The notes under the pieces were generated by a model. The model had not been told where the DNA came from and did not search any database. It saw only the letters and a program-made list of their open reading frames with translations. Of a stretch of 51,288 bases of DNA, positions 42,058-50,117 are shown piece by piece. The stretch's first letter is position 1. The number at the start of each line of letters is the position of its first letter. This DNA comes from an uncultured Spirochaetales bacterium (GTDB taxonomy: Bacteria; Spirochaetota; Spirochaetia; Sphaerochaetales; Sphaerochaetaceae). Location of the stretch: NCBI GenBank assembly GCA_902781545.1, contig CACZJR010000006.1, forward strand, positions 1 to 51,288, given 5' to 3'. The position numbers were made by a program, and so were the translations under genes.

Positions 42058-42092
42058 TTGACTTTCTCGCAAAATGATGGTATGTTAACATA
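42058..42092 (+). promoter_or_regulatory. Promoter with palindromic operator upstream of the GH63-like gene
   Basis: -35 TTGACT (42058-42063), 17-bp spacer, -10 TATGTT (42081-42086). The -10 is the left half of the perfect 12-bp palindrome TATGTTAACATA (42081-42092), a likely repressor site. Predicted transcription start is at about 42093. Confidence 0.65.
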
Positions 42093-42093
42093 T

Positions 42094-42124
42094 CCCAGTA
42101 TCTTTGTGATATTGGGGTTTTTTT
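42094..42124 (+). terminator. Terminator hairpin in the leader of the GH63-like gene (attenuator-like)
   Basis: The stem CCCAGTATC / GATATTGGG (one G-U pair) has a TTTGT loop and is followed by seven T. It lies right at the predicted transcription start and upstream of the ribosome site and TTG start codon, so it would block expression unless read through. Confidence 0.7.
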
Positions 42125-42140
42125 GTGACAGGAGCGGAAC

Positions 42141-43559
42141 TTGAGCCACGAATCGATTCCTTCAATTCATTTCTACGATCAGGACTTCGTAGACCTTTAT
42201 GACAGGTCATGGGTCTGGATCGGTGAGCACTGGGCACAGGGAACGGAGCAGAACGGCTTCTCCGGCAACTATGTGGCATGTGCTGACCAGAAGACCTTCA
42301 ATGCGTTTGACTCCTGCCTGTCTGCCCTCTATCTGAACTACAGCAACCAGACCTATTCACCGTTTGACATGCTTGATTTCTTCTACGGCAAGCAGGAGGA
42401 GAGCGGTGCAATCCGGTCTGACTACAGCATTGAGGACGGAAGTCCTGTTGTGTCAGAGGAGAATCCCGAGGGCGTGACAATGCCGCTTTTCGCATATGTC
42501 GAGTATGTCTTCTACCACAAGATCGGCAACAAGAAGCGCCTTAAGGACATTGTCCCGATTCTGGAGAACTACTTCAACTGGCTCAAGACCATGTTCCAGA
42601 AGGAGAACGGACTTTTCTCAGTTCCCGTCTCTGCATGCCTGACCGGAAACACCCCGAGGGAGAGGACGGTCTATCCTGTCGACTTCAACACGATGGTGGC
42701 GCTCAACGCCCTGTATCTGTCAAACATCGGAGACATCCTCAATGACAAGGAGCTGAGTTTCCGGTACAAGAGGCTCTACTTCTCTCTCAAGACAAGGATC
42801 AACAACCTGATGTGGGATCCCGAGACCCATTTCTACTATGATCTCGATGCCCAGGAGCAGAGGATTCCCCTCAAGCTCATCGGAGCATACTGGACAATGC
42901 TCACCGAGATTCCCAACGACGAGCGTGCCTCCTACATGATCGAGTATCTGAAGGATCCCGATTGTTTCGGGACAGACAATCCGTTCCCCAGCGTCAGCGC
43001 GGACTCCGAGTGCTATAAGGAGAACGTCTGCGGTTACTGCGGGGCGGTTGTGCCTTCGAATGTCTATGGCGTGGTCAAGGGCCTTGAGAAATACGGTGAG
43101 TATGTATTTGCCCGCGAATGCGCCATCAGGCACATGTATTTCATACTCGACACACTGCATCCGGAAGGGGACAAGCCCGGTGATGTGTGGGAGGCATACC
43201 TTCCGACCAAGGAAGGCGTTCCTGCCCAGGACGGAGAGTTCCCGCGCAAGAGGTTCCTGCCGCAGGCCTGCCTGGTCACAATCACCCTCATGATCGAGGA
43301 CATCATAGGCCTTGATGTGTCGCTTCCGAGGAAGACAGTCTACTGGACTGTTCCGAACCTTGAGGTCATGGGAATTGAGAAACTCTCACTCAAGCGCAAC
43401 CTGATCACGATTCTCAGCAACAAGAACGCAAGAGGCTGGGAGATCAGGCTTGAGAGCGAGAAGCTTTACTACTTCACGATCGAGATCATCGACGAGAAGA
43501 AGAAAAAGACTCTCCCGATTCCGAGCGGCAAATGCTCGATGCTCATTGATAAACTCTGA
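42141..43559 (+). CDS. GH63/MGH1-like alpha-glycoside hydrolase
   Basis: A 472-residue predicted (alpha/alpha)6-barrel glycosidase without a signal peptide. It resembles the mannosylglycerate-hydrolase/trehalase-like group: NYSNQTYSPFDMLDFFYG early, VYPVDFNTMVALNALYL, the NLMWDPETHFYYDLD motif, and a C-terminal GDVWEAYLPTKEG. Catalytic residues cannot be assigned with certainty. The start is TTG 42141, supported by ACAGGAG 6 nt upstream. It is divergent from ygiQ. The J-domain gene follows with a 1-bp overlap. A compatible-solute or oligosaccharide substrate is possible. Confidence 0.7.
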   Translation: MSHESIPSIHFYDQDFVDLYDRSWVWIGEHWAQGTEQNGFSGNYVACADQKTFNAFDSCLSALYLNYSNQTYSPFDMLDFFYGKQEESGAIRSDYSIEDGSPVVSEENPEGVTMPLFAYVEYVFYHKIGNKKRLKDIVPILENYFNWLKTMFQKENGLFSVPVSACLTGNTPRERTVYPVDFNTMVALNALYLSNIGDILNDKELSFRYKRLYFSLKTRINNLMWDPETHFYYDLDAQEQRIPLKLIGAYWTMLTEIPNDERASYMIEYLKDPDCFGTDNPFPSVSADSECYKENVCGYCGAVVPSNVYGVVKGLEKYGEYVFARECAIRHMYFILDTLHPEGDKPGDVWEAYLPTKEGVPAQDGEFPRKRFLPQACLVTITLMIEDIIGLDVSLPRKTVYWTVPNLEVMGIEKLSLKRNLITILSNKNARGWEIRLESEKLYYFTIEIIDEKKKKTLPIPSGKCSMLIDKL

Positions 43560-44338
43560 TGCCCTGGTTAGGTAAGCTTCTTGGCGGAACACTGGGATTC
43601 TTCCTCGGCGGTCCCTTTGGCATGATCGCAGGTGCCGTGTTCGGTCATATGATGATCGACAGGGCTGCGGACGGTAGTTCGGGTGAGGGTAATTCCGACG
43701 GCCGCTTCTACTTTGTGAACACAGGCTATAACAGGTCCCAGATGGTCTTCTTCGTGGGGGCCTTCTCCATGCTCGCGAAGCTTGCCTCCGCAGATGGGCA
43801 GGTGAGTGATGCAGCCCGCCGCAAGATCAACGAGTTCATGGTCAATGACCTCAGGCTCACGGGCCAGAGCTATGACTACGCTCAGGGAATCTTCAATCAG
43901 GCTCTTGCCCAGAATTCCTCATTTGAGGACCTTGCAGACCAGTTTTACGAGAACTTCAAGGGCAGTCCCCAGTTGCTGAACATGATGGTGGACATCTTCT
44001 ACCGTGTGGCCATGGTGGACGGGCGCATGTCGGCCAACGAGTCAAACCTGATTGATTATGCAGTTCGTGTCTTCCGTATCCCTTCATCAATCCATGACAG
44101 CATCCGCCGAAAGTACAATGTGCGCGGTGCCTCAAAGGCTTATGCCGTGCTTGGTCTGACGGAGAACGCCACTGAGGCAGAAATCAAGAAAGCCTACCGC
44201 AAGCTTATTCTGGAGTATCATCCCGATACCGTTGCGGCCAAGGGCATGGCTGACGAGTTCAAGGAATATGCCACAAAGCGCTTCAGGGAGATCCAGGAAG
44301 CCTATGAGACCATCTGCTCGGAGAGAGGCATAAAATAA
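43559..44338 (+). CDS. DjlA-like J-domain co-chaperone with TerB-like domain
   Basis: A 259-residue protein. The N-terminal glycine-rich membrane segment (LLGGTLGFFLGGPFGMIAGAVFGHMM) resembles the DjlA membrane anchor. A TerB-like helical domain (about residues 60-185, FSMLAKLASADGQVS and VDGRMSANESNLIDYAV) follows. The C-terminal J domain has the HPD tripeptide at residues 221-223 and would stimulate DnaK ATPase at the membrane. It overlaps the GH63-like gene by one base and depends on translational coupling, since no ribosome site is present. Confidence 0.88.
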   Translation: MPWLGKLLGGTLGFFLGGPFGMIAGAVFGHMMIDRAADGSSGEGNSDGRFYFVNTGYNRSQMVFFVGAFSMLAKLASADGQVSDAARRKINEFMVNDLRLTGQSYDYAQGIFNQALAQNSSFEDLADQFYENFKGSPQLLNMMVDIFYRVAMVDGRMSANESNLIDYAVRVFRIPSSIHDSIRRKYNVRGASKAYAVLGLTENATEAEIKKAYRKLILEYHPDTVAAKGMADEFKEYATKRFREIQEAYETICSERGIK

Positions 44339-44349
44339 TAAGGTAAATC

Positions 44350-44940
44350 TCAGAACTGTATTCTTCCTCTGAATGAGCGCATCAGAGTGGTGCGGTCCGC
44401 ATACTCGAGGTCTCCGCCTATCGGAAGGCCTGATGCGAGTCTTGTCAGAGACAGTCCCTCGCGGTCCTTGAGGATGTGGCGGATGTAAAGGGCTGTGGTG
44501 TCCCCTTCCTCAGTAGGGTTCGTGGCTATGATTATCTCCTTGAACTCCCCGCTGTTTATCCTCTCAATCAGCTTGCCGAAGGTGAGGTTCTCAGGACCCA
44601 CCCCGTTCAGCGGGTTGATAGCGCCGCCAAGTACATGGAACAGTCCGTTATATGCTCCGCTTGACTGGATTGTAATCACATCCTGAGGCTGCTCAACTAT
44701 GCAAAGCTGGGTCTTGTCCCTCATAGGGTCGGAGCAGACAGGGCAGATCTCGGATTCTGAGTAGGAGCCGCAGATGGAGCAGGGACGGATCTTGTCCTTG
44801 ATCTCGGCGATGCTCTTCGCAAGAAGGTCATTGTAGTCCCTTGATGTGTTAATCAGAGAGAACGCGATCCTTGATGCGCTCTTGGGACCAACGCCGGGAA
44901 GGCGTGACAGAAGTTTTGAAAGATTATCAAGTGCTGTCAT
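44350..44940 (-). CDS. recR: Recombination protein RecR
   Basis: A 196-residue ring-forming mediator of RecA loading with RecF/RecO. It has an N-terminal helix-hairpin-helix (LSRLPGVGPKSASRIAF), a four-cysteine zinc finger (CSICGSYSESEICPVC) and a TOPRIM domain with LCIVEQPQDV and ATNPTEEGDTTALYI. It starts inside the ybaB stop codon (ATGA-type overlap) and ends the dnaX-ybaB-recR operon. It is convergent with the J-domain gene, with 11 bp between stop codons. Confidence 0.96.
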   Translation of the reverse strand: MTALDNLSKLLSRLPGVGPKSASRIAFSLINTSRDYNDLLAKSIAEIKDKIRPCSICGSYSESEICPVCSDPMRDKTQLCIVEQPQDVITIQSSGAYNGLFHVLGGAINPLNGVGPENLTFGKLIERINSGEFKEIIIATNPTEEGDTTALYIRHILKDREGLSLTRLASGLPIGGDLEYADRTTLMRSFRGRIQF

Positions 44941-45239
44941 AGTCCAAGTCCGTACTGGGACATTGTCTGCCCAGCCTCCTCCTGAATCCTGTCCTTGACG
45001 TTCTTGATGGCGGTGTTCACGGCTGATGTGATCATGACCTCCAGAAGCTGGGCGTTCTCCTGCTTTGCGAATTCAGGATCAATCTTTATGCTCTCTATCT
45101 CCATGTTGCCGTTGGCCACAGCCTCCACCATGTTGCCCCCGGCATAGCCTGTGCAGCGGATTGTGGCGATCTTGGCCTTCATTGCCTCGGCCTGGCTCTT
45201 TATCTCATTCATGTTCTTGAAAAGTTCAAAAGGATTCAT
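44937..45239 (-). CDS. ybaB: YbaB/EbfC nucleoid-associated protein
   Basis: A 100-residue DNA-binding dimer of the YbaB/EbfC family (EbfC was described in the spirochaete Borrelia). It has an N-terminal helix with repeated Met/Lys (SQAEAMKAKIATIRCTGYAGG) and the VEAVANGNMEIESIKIDPEF core. It overlaps dnaX (TGATG) and recR. The operon order dnaX-ybaB-recR is widely conserved. Confidence 0.95.
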   Translation of the reverse strand: MNPFELFKNMNEIKSQAEAMKAKIATIRCTGYAGGNMVEAVANGNMEIESIKIDPEFAKQENAQLLEVMITSAVNTAIKNVKDRIQEEAGQTMSQYGLGL

Positions 45240-47002
45240 CAGTTCTCCTCCCTTCCGTCAAAGCAGAGTATCAGGTCGTTTATCAGGTTTTTCTGCTCGT
45301 CGCTCATGCCGGAGCTGATTGCCGGTTTCTCGGGCTCGCAGGATGGCTGGGTTGCCTCTTCCTGCTCCTCGGCAGGCTTTTCCTCTGCTTTTGGGCTCTC
45401 CTGCTGTACGGCAGGCGTACTTGGCGCATCCTCTGAGACAACATTGTTCGGATTATCAGAGAACGCAAGGATCACGTTGACGTTGCTTCTGAGTCTTGTT
45501 TGTATTGTCTCTCTGATTGATTGAAGGTTTCTATATGCAGTCTGATAGTAGAATTTCTTATCAAATGTCAGAACCAGGCCATCGTCTGTATTCTGTGCGT
45601 CAACTGTTCCAAGCGGCAGGATGTCCTTCAGAATTGAGAGGTCAGCGGCAGGTGACACAGGCTGTACAGGTTTCTCCTCCGGCACATCCGGCTCAGAGGC
45701 AGGTGCTGCCTCAGGTTCCGGTGAAGCCTCCGGTGCAATATCCTGGATGGGCTGGGAAACGGGCTCGGGTTCAGCCGGTGTAGCAGTCTCTGCGGGCCTT
45801 GCCTCAGGCTGAACGCTCTTCATGTCAGCAAGAGCAGGGTTCAGCGGGGTGATGGTCCCGTTGATCAGGTCGTTCTTGAGGCGCGCAAGCTGCTCGATGA
45901 TGCTGGCTGTGGAGGCCACATATCTGAGCTTTGAGAGCTTTGAGATTGCAAGCTCAAGCTCGAATCTCGGATTCAGGGAGTACCTGATGTCCCTGTACAG
46001 GTTGAGGAACATGTCCAGGGCAGCCTCGAGCTGTTCCTCGTTGAATGCGCCGCGGATATCTGCCGGGAAGCTGGAGACCTGCTCCCCGAGGACGTTCTCG
46101 CTCTTTATGCCCTTGCGGATTAAAAGCAGTGAGCGGAAGTAGTCGGTGAAGTCCTTGATGATCTGCTCTATGCTCACACCCTTTGCAAGGAGACTGTGGA
46201 CCTTGTCCAGGGAGCCGCTCTGGTTTCTGGCCAGAATGTCCTGCATTATGGCGTTTATGCGGTCAACTCCGACAAGGCCGAGCTTCTCCCTTATCTGCGC
46301 CAGGGTGATCTTGCCGTTTGAGAATGCAACAACCTGGTCAAAGAGGGTATAGGCGTCACGCATGGAGCCGGTGGCCTCCCTGGCTATCCAGAACAGGGCC
46401 TCGTCCTCAGCCTCAATGCCCATCTCGGATGCGGCCTGTGCCAGAAGACCCTTGATTGTCTCAAGCGGGATCAGCTGGAAGTTGAACTGCTGGCAGCGGC
46501 TTCTGATTGTTGCAGGAACCTTCTGTGTTTCTGTCGTGGCAAAGATGAAGACCACGTACTCAGGCGGCTCCTCGATTGTCTTGAGAAGGGCGTTGAACGC
46601 GCTCTGGCTGAGCATGTGGACCTCGTCGATGATGTAGATCTTGTAGCGTGATGAGGTGGGAGGGAACATGACCTCCTCCTTGATCACCCTGACATCGTTG
46701 ACACCGGTGTTGCTGGCTCCGTCAATCTCAATGACATCCAGGCTGCTGCCTTTGGCAATACCGCGGCAGTTGTCGCACTCGTCGCAGGGCTCTGCCGTAG
46801 GACCGTGCACGCAGTTGAGCGCCTTTGCCAGAAGGCGGGCGCTGGTTGTCTTTCCCACACCCCTGGGGCCGCTGAACAGATAGGCATGTGCTATCCTGCC
46901 CTGCTCAATGGCGTTCTTGAGTGTTGAGACGACAAATTCCTGACCTACAAGATCCTCGAATCTCTGCGGTCTTTTGCGTGTTGCGGTTACTTCGTAAGCC
47001 AT
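45239..47002 (-). CDS. dnaX: DNA polymerase III gamma/tau subunit
   Basis: A 587-residue AAA+ clamp-loader ATPase. Walker A is GPRGVGKTT with Lys51, a zinc module CDECDNC follows, Walker B is IYIIDEVHMLSQSAFNALL, and the SRC motif is in IRSRCQQFNF. After the collar comes a long Pro/Glu/Ala linker (about residues 400-470) and a small C-terminal domain. The start is ATG 47002 (MAYEVTATRKRPQRF); an upstream frame opening at 47038 does not fit the family. No ribosome site is present and TATCAT ends 6 nt before the ATG, so it may be leaderless. Confidence 0.95.
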   Translation of the reverse strand: MAYEVTATRKRPQRFEDLVGQEFVVSTLKNAIEQGRIAHAYLFSGPRGVGKTTSARLLAKALNCVHGPTAEPCDECDNCRGIAKGSSLDVIEIDGASNTGVNDVRVIKEEVMFPPTSSRYKIYIIDEVHMLSQSAFNALLKTIEEPPEYVVFIFATTETQKVPATIRSRCQQFNFQLIPLETIKGLLAQAASEMGIEAEDEALFWIAREATGSMRDAYTLFDQVVAFSNGKITLAQIREKLGLVGVDRINAIMQDILARNQSGSLDKVHSLLAKGVSIEQIIKDFTDYFRSLLLIRKGIKSENVLGEQVSSFPADIRGAFNEEQLEAALDMFLNLYRDIRYSLNPRFELELAISKLSKLRYVASTASIIEQLARLKNDLINGTITPLNPALADMKSVQPEARPAETATPAEPEPVSQPIQDIAPEASPEPEAAPASEPDVPEEKPVQPVSPAADLSILKDILPLGTVDAQNTDDGLVLTFDKKFYYQTAYRNLQSIRETIQTRLRSNVNVILAFSDNPNNVVSEDAPSTPAVQQESPKAEEKPAEEQEEATQPSCEPEKPAISSGMSDEQKNLINDLILCFDGREEN

Positions 47003-47008
47003 GCCCCA

Positions 47009-47014
47009 ATGATA
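47009..47014 (-). promoter_or_regulatory. -10 element of dnaX, predicted leaderless
   Basis: Minus-strand TATCAT lies 6 nt before the dnaX ATG, the same hexamer and spacing as at pth. No convincing -35 is visible. Confidence 0.35.
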
Positions 47015-47071
47015 GCAGATAATCACGGGTAAAACCATATTCTTTACAGTACTATTATCTTTAATTTACTA

Positions 47072-47104
47072 TTGACCGCTTATGAAACCAATGCGATAAT
47101 TATC
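47072..47104 (+). promoter_or_regulatory. Promoter and palindrome of the iron-type ABC operon
   Basis: -35 TTGACC (47072-47077), 17-bp spacer, -10 GATAAT (47095-47100). The -10 is part of the perfect palindrome GATAATTATC (47095-47104), which resembles the core of Fur-type boxes. Further down the leader are TACACAAA/TTTGTGTA arms (47116-47152). Confidence 0.65.
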
Positions 47105-47155
47105 TTTACGGCGCGTACACAAAACATAAAGTGACGCGCGTGTATTTGTGTAAAC

Positions 47156-47169
47156 TGACCTTCGGGTCA
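47156..47169 (+). promoter_or_regulatory. Small hairpin directly before the ribosome site of the binding-protein gene
   Basis: TGACC / GGTCA with a stable TTCG tetraloop ends 2 nt before AGGAGG. It may hold the ribosome site open or protect the mRNA. Confidence 0.5.
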
Positions 47170-47181
47170 AGAGGAGGAAAT

Positions 47182-48303
47182 ATGAAGAAACTTACAGTAG
47201 TGCTGCTCGTTCTGGTAGTGGCTTTGACTGGTGTTTTCGCACAGGGCGCTCAGGAAGCTGCCAAGGGAACAACCGTAGAGGGTTTTGATTCCGCTCTGAT
47301 CTCAGCCGCACAGGCAGAGGGTGAGCTGGTTGTCTACGGCTCATGTGAGGAAGAGTATCTTGCAGCTGTCTGCACGAACTTCGAGAAGCTTTTCGGCATC
47401 AAGACAACTTATCAGCGCCTCTCAACAGGTGAGGTCCAGGCCAAGATCGAGGAAGAGAAGGGCAACCCGTCAGCAGACGTCTTCTTCGGCGGCACGACAG
47501 ATCCGTACAACATGCTCGCTTCAGAGGGACTTCTTGAGAGATATGATGCAAAGAACGCATCACACATCACAAAGAGCGTGTACAAGCACAAGGACAACCT
47601 CTGGTATGGTATTTACACCGGTATCCTGGGATTCATGTACAACGCAGACTCCCTGAAGAGACTCGGCCTCGAGCCGCCTAAGGATTTCCCTGATCTGCTC
47701 AAGCCTGAGTACAAGGGTCTGATCTGGCTCTCAAACTACAACACAGCCGGAACAGCAAAGCTTGTCATCAACACAGTCATCCAGAAGTACGGTCATGACG
47801 CCGGTGTCCAGTATCTCGTTGACCTGGACAAGAACATCGAGGTCTACACAAAGTCAGGTTCCGGTCCTTCAAAGAACGTCGGAACAGGCGAGTGTGTCAT
47901 CGGTATCGGATTCCTGCACGACGGTATCTATCAGATCGTAGACAACGGCTATGACAACATCGGTCTTGTCATCCCGTCAAGCGGAACAACCTGTGAGATC
48001 GGTGCAACAGCCATCTTCAAGGGTGCAAAGCATGCCAACGCAGCAAAGCTCTGGATCGAGTATGCACTTTCACCGAACTGCGTCAACCTGGCAAAGGAGA
48101 ACGGTTCCTACCAGTTCCTGGTCCTGGACAACGCAGAGCAGCCGCAGATCGCCTACGAGTTCGGCCTTGATCCGAGCAACGTCATCGACTATGACTTCGA
48201 CGATGCAACAGCCAACACAAAGCAGTACATCTCAGATGTCATGACAGCTCTTGCAAACGCAGGTGCTGCAACAGGCGATACCACAAGATTCCAGACCAAG
48301 TAA
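47182..48303 (+). CDS. Fe(III)-type ABC transporter substrate-binding protein
   Basis: A 373-residue periplasmic binding protein of the Fe(III)/FbpA-AfuA type (bacterial extracellular solute-binding family 1-like). It has an N-terminal signal peptide (MKKLTVVLLVLVVALTGVFA). Motifs include ELVVYGSCEEEYLAAV, PSADVFFGGTTDPYNMLASEGLL and YTGILGFMYNADSLK. The substrate could be Fe(III) or 2-aminoethylphosphonate, since the two groups look alike. The start is ATG 47182, with AGGAGG upstream; the frame opens earlier at 47131 but lacks a ribosome site there. First gene of the operon. A terminator follows it. Confidence 0.87.
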   Translation: MKKLTVVLLVLVVALTGVFAQGAQEAAKGTTVEGFDSALISAAQAEGELVVYGSCEEEYLAAVCTNFEKLFGIKTTYQRLSTGEVQAKIEEEKGNPSADVFFGGTTDPYNMLASEGLLERYDAKNASHITKSVYKHKDNLWYGIYTGILGFMYNADSLKRLGLEPPKDFPDLLKPEYKGLIWLSNYNTAGTAKLVINTVIQKYGHDAGVQYLVDLDKNIEVYTKSGSGPSKNVGTGECVIGIGFLHDGIYQIVDNGYDNIGLVIPSSGTTCEIGATAIFKGAKHANAAKLWIEYALSPNCVNLAKENGSYQFLVLDNAEQPQIAYEFGLDPSNVIDYDFDDATANTKQYISDVMTALANAGAATGDTTRFQTK

Positions 48304-48333
48304 TCTCAGTCCCGGAACCGGGCGGTCTAAAAC

Positions 48334-48365
48334 GAGGATGGTGGCCTGTCCGCCATCCTCTTTTT
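48334..48365 (+). terminator. Intraoperonic terminator between binding protein and permease
   Basis: The stem GAGGATGG / CCATCCTC, extended by inner pairs, is followed by a T run. It is placed between the first and second gene of the ABC operon, so it would raise the level of the binding protein relative to the membrane parts. Confidence 0.85.
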
Positions 48366-48404
48366 GGTATTTCACATTTATAAAACATTATGAAGGAGGA
48401 ATAG

Positions 48405-50117
48405 ATGGCAAGTGCTCAGGGTGCCAGGCTTGAGAGGAAGAAACTTCTCGCTGACCCGATAATGGTCACGACAATAGTCCTACTCATCACGTTCCTTACA
48501 TTGTTCATCCTCTATCCGTTGGCTATCCTTCTTGTGGACAGCTTTGTCGGAGACGGGGGATTCTCATTCTCGGTATTCAAGAGGATATTCCAGATACCGA
48601 CATTCAAGACGGCCATAACCAACACATTGAAGGTCGGTTTCATGGTCGGTATCTTCGCAACGGCAGTCGGCCTGCTGTTCGCTTATGTTGAAATCTACGT
48701 GAAGATCAACAAGTTCGCCGGAGGACTCTTCAAGGTTGTCTCCATGCTTCCTGTCGTGTCCCCGCCGTTTGTTCTCTCACTTTCCGTGATAATGCTTTTC
48801 GGCAAGTCCGGAATAATCACAAGATATCTTTTCGGAATCTATGACAACAGCGTCTACGGATTCTGGGGTATTGTAGTCGTACAGTCACTGACGTTCTTCC
48901 CTGTCTGCTACATGATGTTCAGGGGACTTCTGAAGAACATCGACCCGTCCCTGGAGGAGGCTGCCCGTGACATGGGAGCTTCCCGCATGAAGGTCTTCAC
49001 CAGCGTCACACTGCCGCTGCTTCTGCCCGGAATCGGAAACGCCTTCCTTGTCACATTCATCGAGTCAATCGCCGATTTCGCCAACCCGATGATCATCGGA
49101 GGCTCTTACGATACTCTCGCAACCACAATCTACCTGCAGATCACCGGCGCCTACGACAAGGCCGGAGCATCCGCCATGGCAGTTGTGCTTCTGTGCATCA
49201 CCCTTGCGATGTTCATGCTGCAGAAATATGTGCTTGAGAAGAAGTCCACGGCCACACTCACAGGAAAGGCCTCAAGAGGCAGGATGCTCATTGAGGACAA
49301 GAGCGTGCGCATCCCGCTTACAGCAATCTGCAGCCTTGGAGCTCTCTTTGTCATCATGATGTACATCTGCGTCCCGATCGGAGCAATGTTCCCGACATGG
49401 GGCTACAAGTTCTTCCCGCTGACACTCAAGTGGTTCAAGCTGGTGTTCACGAGGTACCACGGCTTCAAGGCGTTCAAGGACTCATTCGTCCTGTCGTTGA
49501 TCTCCGCCCCGATTACCGCCTTGCTCTCAATGATAATCTCTTATCTGGTCGTCAAGCGGAAATTCAAGGCAAAAGGCTTCATTGAGGCTGTCTCAATGCT
49601 TGCCATGGCAGTTCCCGGAACCGTCTTGGGTGTTGGATACATCAGAGGTTTCAGCGGAGGTCTTTTCCATTCCGGAATCCTTCAGGGAATCTACGGCACC
49701 GGCCTGATTCTGGTGATTGTCTTTGTCATCAGGTCACTTCCGACCGGAACCAGAAGCGGTATTGCCGCACTTAGGCAGATAGACAAGTCCATTGAGGAGA
49801 GCGCTTATGACATGGGCGCAGACAGCATGAAGGTGTTCACCACAGTCACGCTGCCGCTGATCAAGGACAGCTTCCTCAGCGGCCTTGTCACGGCATTTGT
49901 CAGAAGCATAACCGCAATATCTGCGATCATCCTTCTGGTCACTCCGAACTACCTGCTCATCACAGTCCAGATCAACGAGTTCGCGGAGAAGGGCTCCTAC
50001 GGTCTTGCCTGTGCATTCGCATCCATACTTATCGTCATCACCTACGGCGCTGTTGTGCTGATGAACACAATCATCAAGCACTTCGGTACCAGCAAAGCAA
50101 TCAAGGAGGTTGATTAA
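48405..50117 (+). CDS. Fe(III)-type ABC transporter permease, fused two-domain
   Basis: A 570-residue inner-membrane protein with about 12 helices. It holds two BPD_transp_1 permease domains in one chain (FbpB/AfuB layout). Each has an EAA loop: EEAARDMGASRMKVFTSVTLPL (about residues 184-205) and EESAYDMGADSMKVFTTVTLPL (about residues 465-486). A strong AGGAGG precedes the ATG. Its stop codon overlaps the ATPase start by one base (TAATG). Confidence 0.92.
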   Translation: MASAQGARLERKKLLADPIMVTTIVLLITFLTLFILYPLAILLVDSFVGDGGFSFSVFKRIFQIPTFKTAITNTLKVGFMVGIFATAVGLLFAYVEIYVKINKFAGGLFKVVSMLPVVSPPFVLSLSVIMLFGKSGIITRYLFGIYDNSVYGFWGIVVVQSLTFFPVCYMMFRGLLKNIDPSLEEAARDMGASRMKVFTSVTLPLLLPGIGNAFLVTFIESIADFANPMIIGGSYDTLATTIYLQITGAYDKAGASAMAVVLLCITLAMFMLQKYVLEKKSTATLTGKASRGRMLIEDKSVRIPLTAICSLGALFVIMMYICVPIGAMFPTWGYKFFPLTLKWFKLVFTRYHGFKAFKDSFVLSLISAPITALLSMIISYLVVKRKFKAKGFIEAVSMLAMAVPGTVLGVGYIRGFSGGLFHSGILQGIYGTGLILVIVFVIRSLPTGTRSGIAALRQIDKSIEESAYDMGADSMKVFTTVTLPLIKDSFLSGLVTAFVRSITAISAIILLVTPNYLLITVQINEFAEKGSYGLACAFASILIVITYGAVVLMNTIIKHFGTSKAIKEVD

